A DNA stretch of 23,171 nt from assembly GCA_035472475.1 (NCBI GenBank), contig DATIPA010000085.1, positions 1 to 23,171 on the forward strand, written 5' to 3'. Below the pieces are notes generated by a model. The model did not search any database, was not told where the DNA came from, and saw only the letters and a program-made list of their open reading frames with translations. Positions within the stretch are counted from its first letter, which is position 1. Every line of letters begins with the position of its first letter. The position numbers were made by a program, and so were the translations under genes. The DNA is from JAFAXD01 sp035472475. Its GTDB lineage: Bacteria > Pseudomonadota > Alphaproteobacteria > Rhizobiales > Xanthobacteraceae. Positions 7,419 to 15,124 of the stretch are shown here, piece by piece.

Positions 7419-7444
7419 GGAACCCTATCGGGCAATTTTGCGTT
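7419..7444 (+). promoter_or_regulatory. EcfG-type (general stress response) promoter
   Basis: GGAAC (7419-7423), a 17-nt spacer and CGTT (7441-7444) match the consensus of the alphaproteobacterial general stress sigma factor EcfG (GGAAC-N16/17-CGTT) exactly. Expected transcription start is near 7452, giving a leader of about 50 nt before the kinase start at 7502. Confidence 0.7.
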
Positions 7445-7501
7445 GTAGGCCGGGCCAAGTTCCGTCGAAGCGCGGAATCGGGGGCCATTGGTGAAGATCA
7501 G

Positions 7502-9121
7502 TTGGTTGATGTGAAACGCGACGACCTTTCGGACGCGGCACGGCTGCAACTGTTTATCGACGCCGTGACGGACTACGCGATCTTCATGCTGGACCCGCAG
7601 GGGTATGTGACCAGCTGGAATTCCGGCGCGCGGCGGATCAAGGGCTACACAGCGCAGGAGATCGTCGGCCAGCACTTTTCCCGCTTCTACTCGGAGGCTG
7701 ATCGTGTCGCGGGCGAGCCGGCCCGCGCGTTACGGACCGCGCTGGACAGTGGACGGTACGAGGCGGAGGGCTGGCGCATCCGCAAAGACGGGACGCCGTT
7801 CTGGGCGAGCGTCGTCATCGATCCGGTCCGCGACCCCAATGGCGTCCTGATCGGCTATGCCAAGGTGACGCGCGATATATCCGACCGCCGTACCGCCCAA
7901 CTGGCGCTCGCGCGCGCGCAGGAGCAACTCACCTACTCCCAAAAGATGGAGGCGCTCGGACAGCTTACCGGCGGGGTCGCGCACGATTTCAACAATCTGT
8001 TGATGATCGTTGGCGGCCACGTCCGCATCGTCAAAAAGCTGTTGCAGGACAACCCTCGTGGCTTGCAAGCGGCGGAAGCGATCGAAACGGCGGCCAAGCG
8101 CGGCGAGACCCTCACGCGCCAGCTGCTGGCGTTTTCGCGGCGTCAGCCGTTGAATCCGGTCGTCGCCGAACTCAGTCAACGTATCGACGCGCTACGCACC
8201 CTGCTCGCAAATTCGCTTGGAGTGTCCATACAACTCAAGACATCCATTGCTTTGGATACCTGGTCGGTCGAGGTCGATGTCGGCGAACTTGAATTGGCGC
8301 TGGTAAACATCGCCGTCAACAGCCGGGACGCGATGCCGGATGGCGGCGTTATCTCGATCTCGACCGAAAACGTACGGTTGTCGCGCGGGCAAGCTTCCGG
8401 CGATCTCGCCGGGGATTTCGTCGCGCTCACCGTGGCCGACAACGGCACCGGAATGCCGCAGGATATCCTGTCGAAAGTGTTCGATCCGTTCTTCACGACC
8501 AAAGGCGCCGGCAAAGGGAGTGGGCTCGGGTTGTCGCAGGTCTACGGCTTTGCGCGCCAATCTGGCGGCTCCGTTAAGGTGGACAGCGAATTGGGGAAAG
8601 GCACCCGCGTCACGATCTACTTGCCACGCTCCCGTTCCGACCTCCTCAAGGCTTGGCCGAAGGAGGAGAACATTGAAGCCGTCGCGGGCGGGCTGGTGCT
8701 GCTCGTGGAGGACAATCCGGTGGTGGCGGAAGTCAGCGCCACGATGTTGAGCGAGCTCGGGTTCCAGGTCGAACTCGCGAGCGATGCCAAGGCCGCGCTG
8801 AGCGCGATCAACGGCGATACCAAATTTGATCTCATGTTCAGTGATATCGTCATGACGGGGCAGCTCGACGGAATCGGGCTCGCGCGCATCGTACGCCAGC
8901 GACGTCCCGATCTTCCGATCCTGCTGGCGACCGGATACAGCAGCGCCGCGCTCGCCGCGCGCGAAGAGTTCTCGATCCTGCGCAAGCCCTATCAGATCGC
9001 GCAGTTGAGCCGCGCGATCGCCAACGTGATCGCCCAGACACGCGGCGCAAACGACGGCGGTGACCCGCCCGCAGGGCGGGAAACGTCGAAAATGGCAACA
9101 ACCGGCTCGCCGCCCGACTGA
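7502..9121 (+). CDS. PAS-domain hybrid histidine kinase with C-terminal receiver
   Basis: This is a cytoplasmic sensor kinase of 539 aa with no membrane segment. The N-terminal PAS domain (about 12-128, with IFMLDPQGYVTSWNSGA and a PAC-like end at VTRDISDRR) probably binds a ligand or senses redox or light. A HisKA helix pair follows, with phospho-acceptor H161 in GGVAHDFNN. The ATPase domain has an N box (ALVNIAVNSRDAM, 266-278), G1 (DNGTGM), F box (FDPFFTT) and G2 (GSGLGL). The receiver domain (about 397-515) has the acidic pair in LVEDN and phospho-acceptor D448. A polar 25-residue tail follows. The start may be TTG 7502 or GTG 7511; neither has a strong ribosome site. A perfect EcfG-type promoter lies upstream. 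No partner regulator is adjacent, so it is an orphan. Confidence 0.92.
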   Translation: MVDVKRDDLSDAARLQLFIDAVTDYAIFMLDPQGYVTSWNSGARRIKGYTAQEIVGQHFSRFYSEADRVAGEPARALRTALDSGRYEAEGWRIRKDGTPFWASVVIDPVRDPNGVLIGYAKVTRDISDRRTAQLALARAQEQLTYSQKMEALGQLTGGVAHDFNNLLMIVGGHVRIVKKLLQDNPRGLQAAEAIETAAKRGETLTRQLLAFSRRQPLNPVVAELSQRIDALRTLLANSLGVSIQLKTSIALDTWSVEVDVGELELALVNIAVNSRDAMPDGGVISISTENVRLSRGQASGDLAGDFVALTVADNGTGMPQDILSKVFDPFFTTKGAGKGSGLGLSQVYGFARQSGGSVKVDSELGKGTRVTIYLPRSRSDLLKAWPKEENIEAVAGGLVLLVEDNPVVAEVSATMLSELGFQVELASDAKAALSAINGDTKFDLMFSDIVMTGQLDGIGLARIVRQRRPDLPILLATGYSSAALAAREEFSILRKPYQIAQLSRAIANVIAQTRGANDGGDPPAGRETSKMATTGSPPD

Positions 9122-9238
9122 TCGTCGGCCGCGATGCCGCGCAGGTTTGACGTTGCGAGCCTCGTTGCTCCACATTTGAAACTCCGGGCCGCGGCATCCG
9201 TATTTGCAGCCAGAGCGCACCCGAATGCGGATTTTTCC

Positions 9239-10411
9239 ATGAGCGTCGATAGCAACGGGTTCTACGAACGGGTGCCGGTATTCGATCGCTTTTCCGAAAT
9301 TGCCGATCCGGCGCGCTATCAGCCGCTGCCCGACGACTGGCACCTTGGCCTTGCCGACGTGGTGCAATCCACCAAGGCGATCCGCGAGAATCGCTACAAG
9401 GCGGTCAACATGGCCGGGGCTTCGGTGATCGCAGCCGTCGCCAACGCCCTCGGCAATCGCGATTTTCCGTTTGTGTTCGGGGGCGACGGCGCGAGCTTCG
9501 CGGTGCCGCCTGCGGACGCCGCACTGGCACGCGAGACCTTGGCGGCGACCGCTGCTTGGGTGCGCGATGAGCTCAGTCTCAACCTGCGGGTCGCACTGAT
9601 TCCGGTCGCGGATGTGCGCCAGCACGGGCTGGCCGTGGACATTGCACGCTTCGCGCCGTCGCCGGACGTCTCATACGCGATGTTCTCGGGCGGCGGCATC
9701 GCGTGGGCGGAGGCCGCTATGAAGCGAGGGGCCTACGCAATTGCCCCCGGGCCGCCGGGGGCGCGGCCAGACCTCTCGGGCCTGTCGTGCCGGTTCTCGG
9801 AAATTCCAGCCGTACGCGGGACAATCATGTCGTTACTGGTGGTGCCGGCGGTTAGCCCGGACGCGACCTATCGCGACTTCATTGCGCGACTGGTGCAACT
9901 GATCGAAAGCTCGCCCGACGTGTCGCGTCCAGTTCCGGACGGAGCAGGTGACCTGCGTTGGCCCCCGGAGGGTCTCGAGCTTGAAGTCCGCGCGACGCGC
10001 CGCGCCGGCGGCTCGCTCCTGCTGCGCCGGGCTGTGGTGCTGATTGCGACCGCGATCTCCTATTGCGTCCTTCGTTTCAACATCAAGGTTGGCTCATTTG
10101 TGCCGACGACCTATCTGCGTCAGCTGCGGGACAATTCCGACTTCCGTAAGTATGACGACGCCCTGCGTATGGTGCTCGATTGCACTCCCGCGCTCGTGCG
10201 CGCCATCGAGGCACGGCTTGCCGCAGCGGCCAGCGCCGGCATTGTGCGCTACGGGATCCATCAACAAGACCGGGCGATGATGACCTGCTTCACGCCTTCG
10301 GCGTTTCGCAACGACCACGTTCATTTCATTGACGGCGCGCTCGGTGGCTATGCGCTCGCGGCCAGTGCGTTGAAGGGTGAGCACGCAACGGCAACCGCGC
10401 ATAGCGGATAA
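9239..10411 (+). CDS. DUF3095 family protein with nucleotide-cyclase-like motifs
   Basis: The 390-aa protein resembles DUF3095, a family of unknown function with a class III cyclase-like N-terminal half. LADVVQST (38-45) matches the metal-binding aspartate plus S/T motif of cyclases and GGDEF proteins, and GGDGASFAVP (81-90) matches the beta-hairpin that holds the second metal aspartate. A cyclase activity is inference; the C-terminal half (about 200-390) is not assigned. The start ATG 9239 is chosen because similarity begins there; an upstream in-frame ATG at 9134 would add 35 poorly conserved residues. Neither has a clear ribosome site. It lies 117 nt after the kinase gene and could be co-transcribed with it. 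It converges on the manC-like gene, with 18 nt between stops. Confidence 0.75.
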   Translation: MSVDSNGFYERVPVFDRFSEIADPARYQPLPDDWHLGLADVVQSTKAIRENRYKAVNMAGASVIAAVANALGNRDFPFVFGGDGASFAVPPADAALARETLAATAAWVRDELSLNLRVALIPVADVRQHGLAVDIARFAPSPDVSYAMFSGGGIAWAEAAMKRGAYAIAPGPPGARPDLSGLSCRFSEIPAVRGTIMSLLVVPAVSPDATYRDFIARLVQLIESSPDVSRPVPDGAGDLRWPPEGLELEVRATRRAGGSLLLRRAVVLIATAISYCVLRFNIKVGSFVPTTYLRQLRDNSDFRKYDDALRMVLDCTPALVRAIEARLAAAASAGIVRYGIHQQDRAMMTCFTPSAFRNDHVHFIDGALGGYALAASALKGEHATATAHSG

Positions 10412-10429
10412 GACGTCAGACCTTCGGCA

Positions 10430-11863
10430 TCATTTGCCGTCGGTCGTCCGCTTATAGATATCGTCGAACCGAACGATATCGTCTTCGCCCAGGTAGCTGC
10501 CGACCTGAACTTCGATCAGCTCGAGCGGGATCTTGCCCGGGTTGGCGAGCCGGTGCACCGAACCGATCGGTACGTAGACCGACTCATTCTCGTGGATCGT
10601 GCGGGTCTCATCGTTGATCACGACGTGCGCGGTGCCCTTGACGACCACCCAGTGCTCGGCGCGGTGATGGTGTTTCTGCAGCGACAGCTGACCGCCCGGC
10701 TTCACCACGATGCGTTTGACCTGGTAGCGCGGGCCGGCATCGACGCCCTGATAGTATCCCCACGGGCGGTGGATCCGCTTGTGTTCGGTCGCTTCGCGGC
10801 GCCCGCTGGTCTTGAGCGTTGTGACGAGGTCTTTGATCTTTTCCGACTGGCTCTTGGGGACCACGAGCACCGCGTCCGACGTGGCAACCACCACCATGTC
10901 GCTCAATCCAACCACCGCGGTGAGTATCGTCTCGTCGGAAAAGACCAGGCTGTTCTTTGTGTCGATCAGTGCGGTCGGGCCGTCGACCGTATTACCTGAC
11001 GCATCGCGATCGAGCTCTTTCCACAGCGCCCTCCAGCTTCCGATATCCGACCATCCGAAGTCGACCGGGAGCACAGCGGCATGTGTGGTGCGTTCCATTA
11101 CCGCGTAGTCGATCGATTTTTTCGGGGCGCGCAGGAACGCTTGTTCGGGCAGACGCAGAAAATCGAGATCGTGCGCGATCTCGTCGACCGACTGCCTGGC
11201 GGCGGCCAGCATCTGCGGCTCGAATTGGGACAGTTCGCCCAGCATGCGGTCGGCGCGGAACATGAAATTGCCGCTGTTCCAGAGAAATCCCTCGGCGACG
11301 TAACGCGCTGCCGTGACCTGGTCAGGCTTCTCCACAAAGGCTTCAACGATGTGAGCGGCCGAGCCGGCGACCTTTACGCCGGGCCGGATGTAGCCGTAAC
11401 TCGTCGCCGGCGCGTCGGGATGCACGCCGAATGTGACCAGATAGCCGGCCATCGCCGGCTTGAGCGCCTCCTGGCAAGCGCGACGAAACCCTTCGCTGTC
11501 GCGCACGACGTGGTCGGCCGCCAGCACCAGCATCAGGCTTTCACGATCGCGCCGGTTTGCGAGCTCGGCCGCGACGGCGATGGCCGGGCCGGAGTCGCGG
11601 CCGGCCGGTTCGAGCACGATATCGGCACTAGCGCCCGCGCGTTGAGTCTGATCGGCGACTGTGAAGCGAAACTCTACGTTGGTCACCACGATCGGCCGAC
11701 CAAAAATATCCGGGTCGGCGACGCGGGCCAAAACCTGCTGGAACGTCGAGGCGCCGCCGGCAAGCGGGATGAATTGCTTGGGCTGGCTCTCGCGCGACAG
11801 CGGCCACAGCCTGGTGCCGGTGCCGCCACAGATAATGACTGGCGTAATAAGGCTCGACGTCAT
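10430..11863 (-). CDS. manC: Mannose-1-phosphate guanylyltransferase / mannose-6-phosphate isomerase
   Basis: This bifunctional type II enzyme (ManC/XanB/AlgA family) makes GDP-mannose for exopolysaccharide or lipopolysaccharide: it isomerises fructose-6-phosphate to mannose-6-phosphate and adds GMP to mannose-1-phosphate. At 477 aa it has full length. The nucleotidyltransferase domain carries GGTGTRLWPLSRE (13-25), the catalytic metal and sugar region LAADH (114-118) and the FVEKP motif (166-170). The isomerase cupin covers about 380-470, with RPWGYY, the metal-binding QLSLQKHHHRAEHW (402-415) and VPIGSVHRLANPG. TGAGGT lies just before the ATG. No phosphomannomutase or glycosyltransferase gene is next to it, so it stands alone here. 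Confidence 0.95.
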   Translation of the reverse strand: MTSSLITPVIICGGTGTRLWPLSRESQPKQFIPLAGGASTFQQVLARVADPDIFGRPIVVTNVEFRFTVADQTQRAGASADIVLEPAGRDSGPAIAVAAELANRRDRESLMLVLAADHVVRDSEGFRRACQEALKPAMAGYLVTFGVHPDAPATSYGYIRPGVKVAGSAAHIVEAFVEKPDQVTAARYVAEGFLWNSGNFMFRADRMLGELSQFEPQMLAAARQSVDEIAHDLDFLRLPEQAFLRAPKKSIDYAVMERTTHAAVLPVDFGWSDIGSWRALWKELDRDASGNTVDGPTALIDTKNSLVFSDETILTAVVGLSDMVVVATSDAVLVVPKSQSEKIKDLVTTLKTSGRREATEHKRIHRPWGYYQGVDAGPRYQVKRIVVKPGGQLSLQKHHHRAEHWVVVKGTAHVVINDETRTIHENESVYVPIGSVHRLANPGKIPLELIEVQVGSYLGEDDIVRFDDIYKRTTDGK

Positions 11864-11979
11864 TTGACCTCAGTCAATGTGGTGGAGCGGGCGCTGCGGT
11901 TGCTTTGTAACCTAGTCGTCGAATAAGCGAAATCCACCACAGCCCAATACCCGGATGGTTTGACTGCCGATCTGCGGGT

Positions 11980-12004
11980 GAAACTTGGCGGGCTATCGTG
12001 CGTT
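11980..12004 (+). promoter_or_regulatory. EcfG-like promoter candidate for the DUF883 gene
   Basis: GAAAC (11980-11984), 16 nt and CGTT (12001-12004) match the EcfG consensus with one mismatch in the -35 element. Predicted transcription start near 12012 gives a leader of about 58 nt. A weaker housekeeping alternative (TTGGTA at 12003-12008, 18 nt, TAAATT at 12027-12032) overlaps it. Confidence 0.4.
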
Positions 12005-12070
12005 GGTATTTGGCACGCAAGACGGCTAAATTATCATCAGTTGCTGAAGCGCGTAGCGGAGGATGCCAAG

Positions 12071-12418
12071 ATGGCAAAAGCAAACGGACGGCGCGGTGTG
12101 AGCGATGCGACCCGCGACGTGCAGCAGGACTTGCAAGCTTTGCGTGAAGATCTGGGCGCGCTCGCTGAGGAAGTCACCGGCCTGATGAGCTCGACCGGCA
12201 ATCAGGCGCTGGACGAGGTGAAAGATCGCGTGGGCCGCATCAGGTCCGGCCTCGATGACGTGATGTCGAACGCGAGCGCCCGCGGCCGTGACGCCCTGCA
12301 CGACGCGAGCGAGAACCTCGGGGCCGCGCTTGAGGAGCACATTAAGGAGCGGCCGCTCACCACGCTGGCGCTCGCGGTAGGTCTTGGGTTTATCCTGGGT
12401 GCGAGCTGGCGTAAATAA
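12071..12418 (+). CDS. DUF883 (ElaB/YqjD/YgaM-like) membrane-anchored protein
   Basis: The 115-aa protein has a long charged helical region (about 10-92, rich in Asp, Glu, Arg, Ala with heptad-like spacing) and one C-terminal membrane segment (LALAVGLGFILGAS) ending in Trp-Arg-Lys. This is the layout of DUF883 proteins, inner-membrane proteins induced in stationary phase; E. coli YqjD binds ribosomes. GGAGG at 12058-12062 lies 8 nt before the chosen ATG; an upstream start at 11960 would read through this ribosome site and the promoter region. A holin-like gene follows 48 nt on, a pairing common in rhizobia. The upstream EcfG-like site fits stress induction. Confidence 0.8.
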   Translation: MAKANGRRGVSDATRDVQQDLQALREDLGALAEEVTGLMSSTGNQALDEVKDRVGRIRSGLDDVMSNASARGRDALHDASENLGAALEEHIKERPLTTLALAVGLGFILGASWRK

Positions 12419-12466
12419 TCGAGCAACAGCTTATTTTGGAGATTGCGAACCCGTACGGGGAGGCAC

Positions 12467-12895
12467 GTGAGCAATTTGCTGCGCGAGGTGACCGGCCGGT
12501 TTGACCGCACGTTGAAGTCGATGATCTATGCGGCCGCCGCCGGTGCCGCTGCGGTCGCGTCGCTGTTCTTCTTCACCCTGGCAGCGTTCCTGTTGCTACA
12601 GGTTCAATACGGCACAATGTACGCCGCATTGATCATGGGGGCGGCCTACGCAGTGTTGGCATTTGTGGCGTTCGCCGTCGTCCTCTTCCTCGGACGCAAG
12701 AAGCCGCCACCGGCCGCGGCGCCCCAAACGCCGGCGTGGTGGCAGGATCCGATCGTGATCACGTCCGCCCTGCAGGTTGCGCGCTCGCTTGGACCGCGCA
12801 CCATCATCACGCTCGCGGCTGTCGGCGCTCTTGCGGCTGGCTTTCTGCTCACGAGCTCGAAACCGGCGAACGACAAACCGCCTGACAAGGATTGA
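12467..12895 (+). CDS. Phage-holin-superfamily-like small membrane protein
   Basis: The 142-aa protein has two adjacent hydrophobic segments (about 22-45 and 52-76), a Pro/Lys-rich loop, and a third hydrophobic segment near 116-132, ending in a polar Lys/Pro/Asp tail. It resembles the small envelope proteins annotated as phage holin family (PF07332-like) that often follow DUF883 genes. No lysis role is implied; no endolysin or phage gene is present. The start is uncertain: GTG 12467 has GGGGAGG only 3 nt upstream, and TTG 12443 has GGAG too close. Probably co-transcribed with the DUF883 gene. Confidence 0.65.
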   Translation: MSNLLREVTGRFDRTLKSMIYAAAAGAAAVASLFFFTLAAFLLLQVQYGTMYAALIMGAAYAVLAFVAFAVVLFLGRKKPPPAAAPQTPAWWQDPIVITSALQVARSLGPRTIITLAAVGALAAGFLLTSSKPANDKPPDKD

Positions 12896-13009
12896 GCGGC
12901 GAACTTGCGGGCGCCCTTGCCCGCCGTCGTGCGCGCGTGCGAAAATCACGCCATAAAGCAAGCCGTGACGGCCCTTCCCGGCCGAAGAACGATGGTGGGA
13001 GCTTCGCAC

Positions 13010-13552
13010 ATGCAGGTGCAAGTTGATGCAACGCGCCGGACGCAGGCGGGCGTGCTGCACGGGCGCAAGATCATCGATGAGATCAAGGCGAGCAGCATCG
13101 AGTTCATTCCCTGTCTACCCGATATCCACACCAGCGAAGGTCTGCTGCGCCCGCTCTGGCGCGAGTCAGGCATCAGGATGATCCGCGTCTGCAAAGAGGA
13201 TGAAGGGGTCGGGATTTGCGCGGGGCTCGCCTATTGCGGCAAGCGCGCGCTACTGCTCATGCAGTACACGGGACTACTCGATTCGATCAACGCGGTCCGC
13301 GCGGTCGGCGTCGAATATGGGCTTCCGATCTGCATGATGGTCGGCCTGCTCAACAAGGAACCCGGTGTGCTTCCTGGCGAATCGAAACACTACGGCGTGC
13401 GCGTCGTGGGTCCGATCCTCGACGCCATGGGGGTTGCGCACCACGTGATCGAAACCGATGCGGACGTCGGCGTGATCAGACCGGCGATCGACGACGCGTA
13501 TGGGCGGGGGCACCCCGTGGTTCTGTTCGTGGGCGGGAACGCACTGCCATGA
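13010..13552 (+). CDS. Thiamine-diphosphate decarboxylase, Pyr-domain (alpha, ComD-like) subunit
   Basis: The 180-aa protein matches the separate Pyr-domain subunit of sulfopyruvate or phosphonopyruvate decarboxylase-type enzymes. VCKEDEGVGICAGLAY (60-75) carries the glutamate that activates the thiamine cofactor (E63 or E65), and ALLLMQYTGLLDSINAVRAV is the typical following helix. The family removes CO2 from a 2-oxo acid bearing a terminal sulfonate, phosphonate or similar group. ATG 13010 is chosen because GGGAG lies 8 nt upstream; ATG 12992 is possible. It overlaps the beta gene by 4 nt (ATGA), so the subunits are made together. Substrate unknown. Confidence 0.8.
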   Translation: MQVQVDATRRTQAGVLHGRKIIDEIKASSIEFIPCLPDIHTSEGLLRPLWRESGIRMIRVCKEDEGVGICAGLAYCGKRALLLMQYTGLLDSINAVRAVGVEYGLPICMMVGLLNKEPGVLPGESKHYGVRVVGPILDAMGVAHHVIETDADVGVIRPAIDDAYGRGHPVVLFVGGNALP

Positions 13553-14121
13553 CCATGCGACGCGACGAGGCGTTGCGTGTGCTGGCGCGCCATGTAACCG
13601 ATGACATCGTGGTGGCAGTTTACACGACAGCGTTCGACTGGATCGCGATCCGCAGCAGTCCGCTGAATTACATCGCGACCGGCGCGATGGGGCTCGGGTC
13701 CTCGCACGCGCTCGGACTGGCGCTCGGCCGACCGGACAAGCGCATCCTTGTGCTCGACGGCGACGGCAGCCTGCTGATGAATCTCGGGACGCTTGTCACC
13801 ATCGCCGAGGTCGCGCCCAGGAACCTGCTCCATTTCGTGTTCGAAAACGGAACCTATGAGGCCAACGGGTCGCACCGGACGCCCGCCCATGGGCACGTGG
13901 ATTTCTCTGGCCTAGCCGCGGCTGCCGGCTATCGCGGCTGCTACACATTCGACGACCTTGTAACGTTTGCGAACGAGATCGGCGGTGTGCTCGGCGAGCC
14001 CGGTCCGGTCTTTATCACCATGAAGGTCGAGCCCGGCGAGTCGCCGAAGTTCGACTACGAATACATGCACGGCGCGCGCGTGCGCGAGGAGTTCAAAGCT
14101 GCACTGGCCGGACCAGCCTGA
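13549..14121 (+). CDS. Thiamine-diphosphate decarboxylase, PP-domain (beta, ComE-like) subunit
   Basis: The 190-aa protein is the diphosphate-binding half of the enzyme. The thiamine/Mg motif runs from GDGSLLMNLG (71-80) to FENGTYEANG (N100 about 27 residues later, as in the GDG-x(~25)-N motif). GAMGLGSSHALGLALGRP (46-63) is the usual entry helix. It pairs with the alpha subunit encoded directly upstream with a 4-nt overlap. The C-terminal VKVEPGESPKF-type tail resembles ComE and phosphonopyruvate decarboxylase. A TctC-type binding-protein gene follows 28 nt on and is probably in the same transcript, hinting that the ligand is an imported organic acid. Confidence 0.82.
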   Translation: MTMRRDEALRVLARHVTDDIVVAVYTTAFDWIAIRSSPLNYIATGAMGLGSSHALGLALGRPDKRILVLDGDGSLLMNLGTLVTIAEVAPRNLLHFVFENGTYEANGSHRTPAHGHVDFSGLAAAAGYRGCYTFDDLVTFANEIGGVLGEPGPVFITMKVEPGESPKFDYEYMHGARVREEFKAALAGPA

Positions 14122-14149
14122 GTTCGCAGCGGCATCATTGGAGACCGGA

Positions 14150-15124
14150 ATGACGTCTGTGAAGTCGGTTTTGCTGGCGGCGTCGTTCGCCGTGGGCGTG
14201 GGGGCGGCCCATGCGCAGAGCGTGGCGGACTATCCGTCGGCGCCGGTCAAGATGATCATTCCGTTTGCGCCCGGTGGTGCGACCGATGTCGTCGCCCGTA
14301 TTTTTGTTGATCAGCTGTCGACACGTTGGGGTGGTAAGCCGATCGTGATTGAGAACCGGCCCGGTGCCGGGACGGTGATCGGAAGCAATGCGATCGCCAA
14401 GGCGCTGCCCGATGGTTACACCATCGGCATGGTGGTGGGCTCGTTCATGACAAACGCGGCAGTCAATCCCAATCTGCCGTACGATAGCGCCAAGGACTTC
14501 ACCCCGCTCGGCATGGTGGCGATGCAGCCGATGGCGCTCGTCGCCAACAAGAATTTCCCGGCCAACACCGTCCCCGAGCTGATCGCATTGGCCCGGCAGA
14601 GCCCGGACGGTTTGCAGTTTACGTCGCCCGGCCCGCGCAGCTCGGGTCATCTGACCGGCGAACAGCTCGCGCTTCGGACCGGAGTCAAGCTTCAGCACAT
14701 ATCGTATAGCGGCGGAGCCCCGGCGCTGACCGACGTCATGGCCAACCGGGTGCCGTTGCTGTTCGACGTCTGGCATTCCGCCAAGCGTTATGTCGTCACC
14801 GGTGACCTCAAGTTGATCGCCGGCGTCGGCGCCGAGCGTCTGCCGGATGCGCCGAACGTCCCGACCTTGGCCGAGACCTACCCGGGCTTCGACGTCGTGG
14901 CATGCCAGGCCATCTACGGGCCCGCCAACATGCCAAAACCGATCGTCGACAAGCTCGCCGGCGACATTCGCGCGGTGGTGCTGTCCCCGGAATTTGCGGA
15001 GAGGACCAAGAATCTCGGGATCGATCCCAGGCCAATGACGCCCGAGGAGCTCGGCGCCTGGGTCCAAAGCGAGATCGTGCGCTGGCGCGGAATCGCCGAG
15101 GCCGCCAACATCAAAGTCGAGTGA
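14150..15124 (+). CDS. TctC/Bug family tripartite tricarboxylate transporter binding protein (first copy)
   Basis: This is a periplasmic solute-binding protein of the TTT type, which captures carboxylates or small amides. The 324-aa precursor has a signal peptide with a likely cut after AHA (residues 20-22). The mature start YPSAPVKMIIPFAPGGATD contains the family motif. VIENRPGAGTVIGSNAIAK and FTSPGPRSSGHLTGEQLA form the ligand loops. GGAGA lies 5 nt before ATG 14150, so the upstream TTG at 14138 is not used. No TctA or TctB membrane subunit is present here; such orphan binding proteins are common in rhizobia and bordetellae. The gene ends base-to-base against the stop of the opposing PdxA-family gene. 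Confidence 0.92.
   Translation: MTSVKSVLLAASFAVGVGAAHAQSVADYPSAPVKMIIPFAPGGATDVVARIFVDQLSTRWGGKPIVIENRPGAGTVIGSNAIAKALPDGYTIGMVVGSFMTNAAVNPNLPYDSAKDFTPLGMVAMQPMALVANKNFPANTVPELIALARQSPDGLQFTSPGPRSSGHLTGEQLALRTGVKLQHISYSGGAPALTDVMANRVPLLFDVWHSAKRYVVTGDLKLIAGVGAERLPDAPNVPTLAETYPGFDVVACQAIYGPANMPKPIVDKLAGDIRAVVLSPEFAERTKNLGIDPRPMTPEELGAWVQSEIVRWRGIAEAANIKVE

Larger units (their letters stand above)
7165..7501. other. Divergent control region between pstS and the hybrid kinase gene
   Basis: This 337-nt stretch has no credible gene. It holds a Pho box firing leftward into pstS (7294-7311) and an EcfG-type promoter firing rightward into the kinase gene (7419-7444). The two signals are about 108 nt apart and should not share polymerase contacts. 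The predicted leaders are roughly 100 nt (pstS) and about 50 nt (kinase). No other hairpin or repeat stood out. Confidence 0.7.

Noticed and set aside
9134..9238. An upstream ATG that would lengthen the DUF3095 protein by 35 residues.
   Set aside because: The extra part has no family resemblance and no ribosome site; the protein looks like its family only from 9239.
8192..9625. A 477-codon open frame on the minus strand across the kinase and DUF3095 genes.
   Set aside because: It lies antisense to clear kinase motifs, its product has no recognisable domain and an Arg/His-rich composition typical of antisense frames in GC-rich DNA.
10425..10439. CGGCA/TGCCG hairpin between the convergent DUF3095 and manC genes as a bidirectional terminator.
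   Set aside because: The 5-bp stem overlaps the manC stop and lacks a U-run in both directions.
12907..12924. GCGGGC/GCCCGC hairpin after the holin-like gene as a terminator.
   Set aside because: The stem is only 6 bp and no T-run follows; it could be chance in GC-rich DNA.
12896..13009. A thiamine riboswitch ahead of the thiamine-dependent decarboxylase genes, or a Moco riboswitch ahead of the MoeA genes.
   Set aside because: No conserved riboswitch core could be recognised in this 114-nt gap or in the 84-nt gap at 17389-17472, and the latter is too short for a Moco element.
14135..15067. A 310-codon minus-strand frame opposite the first TctC gene.
   Set aside because: The sense strand encodes a signal peptide and the full TctC motif set with a good ribosome site; the antisense product has no recognisable features.
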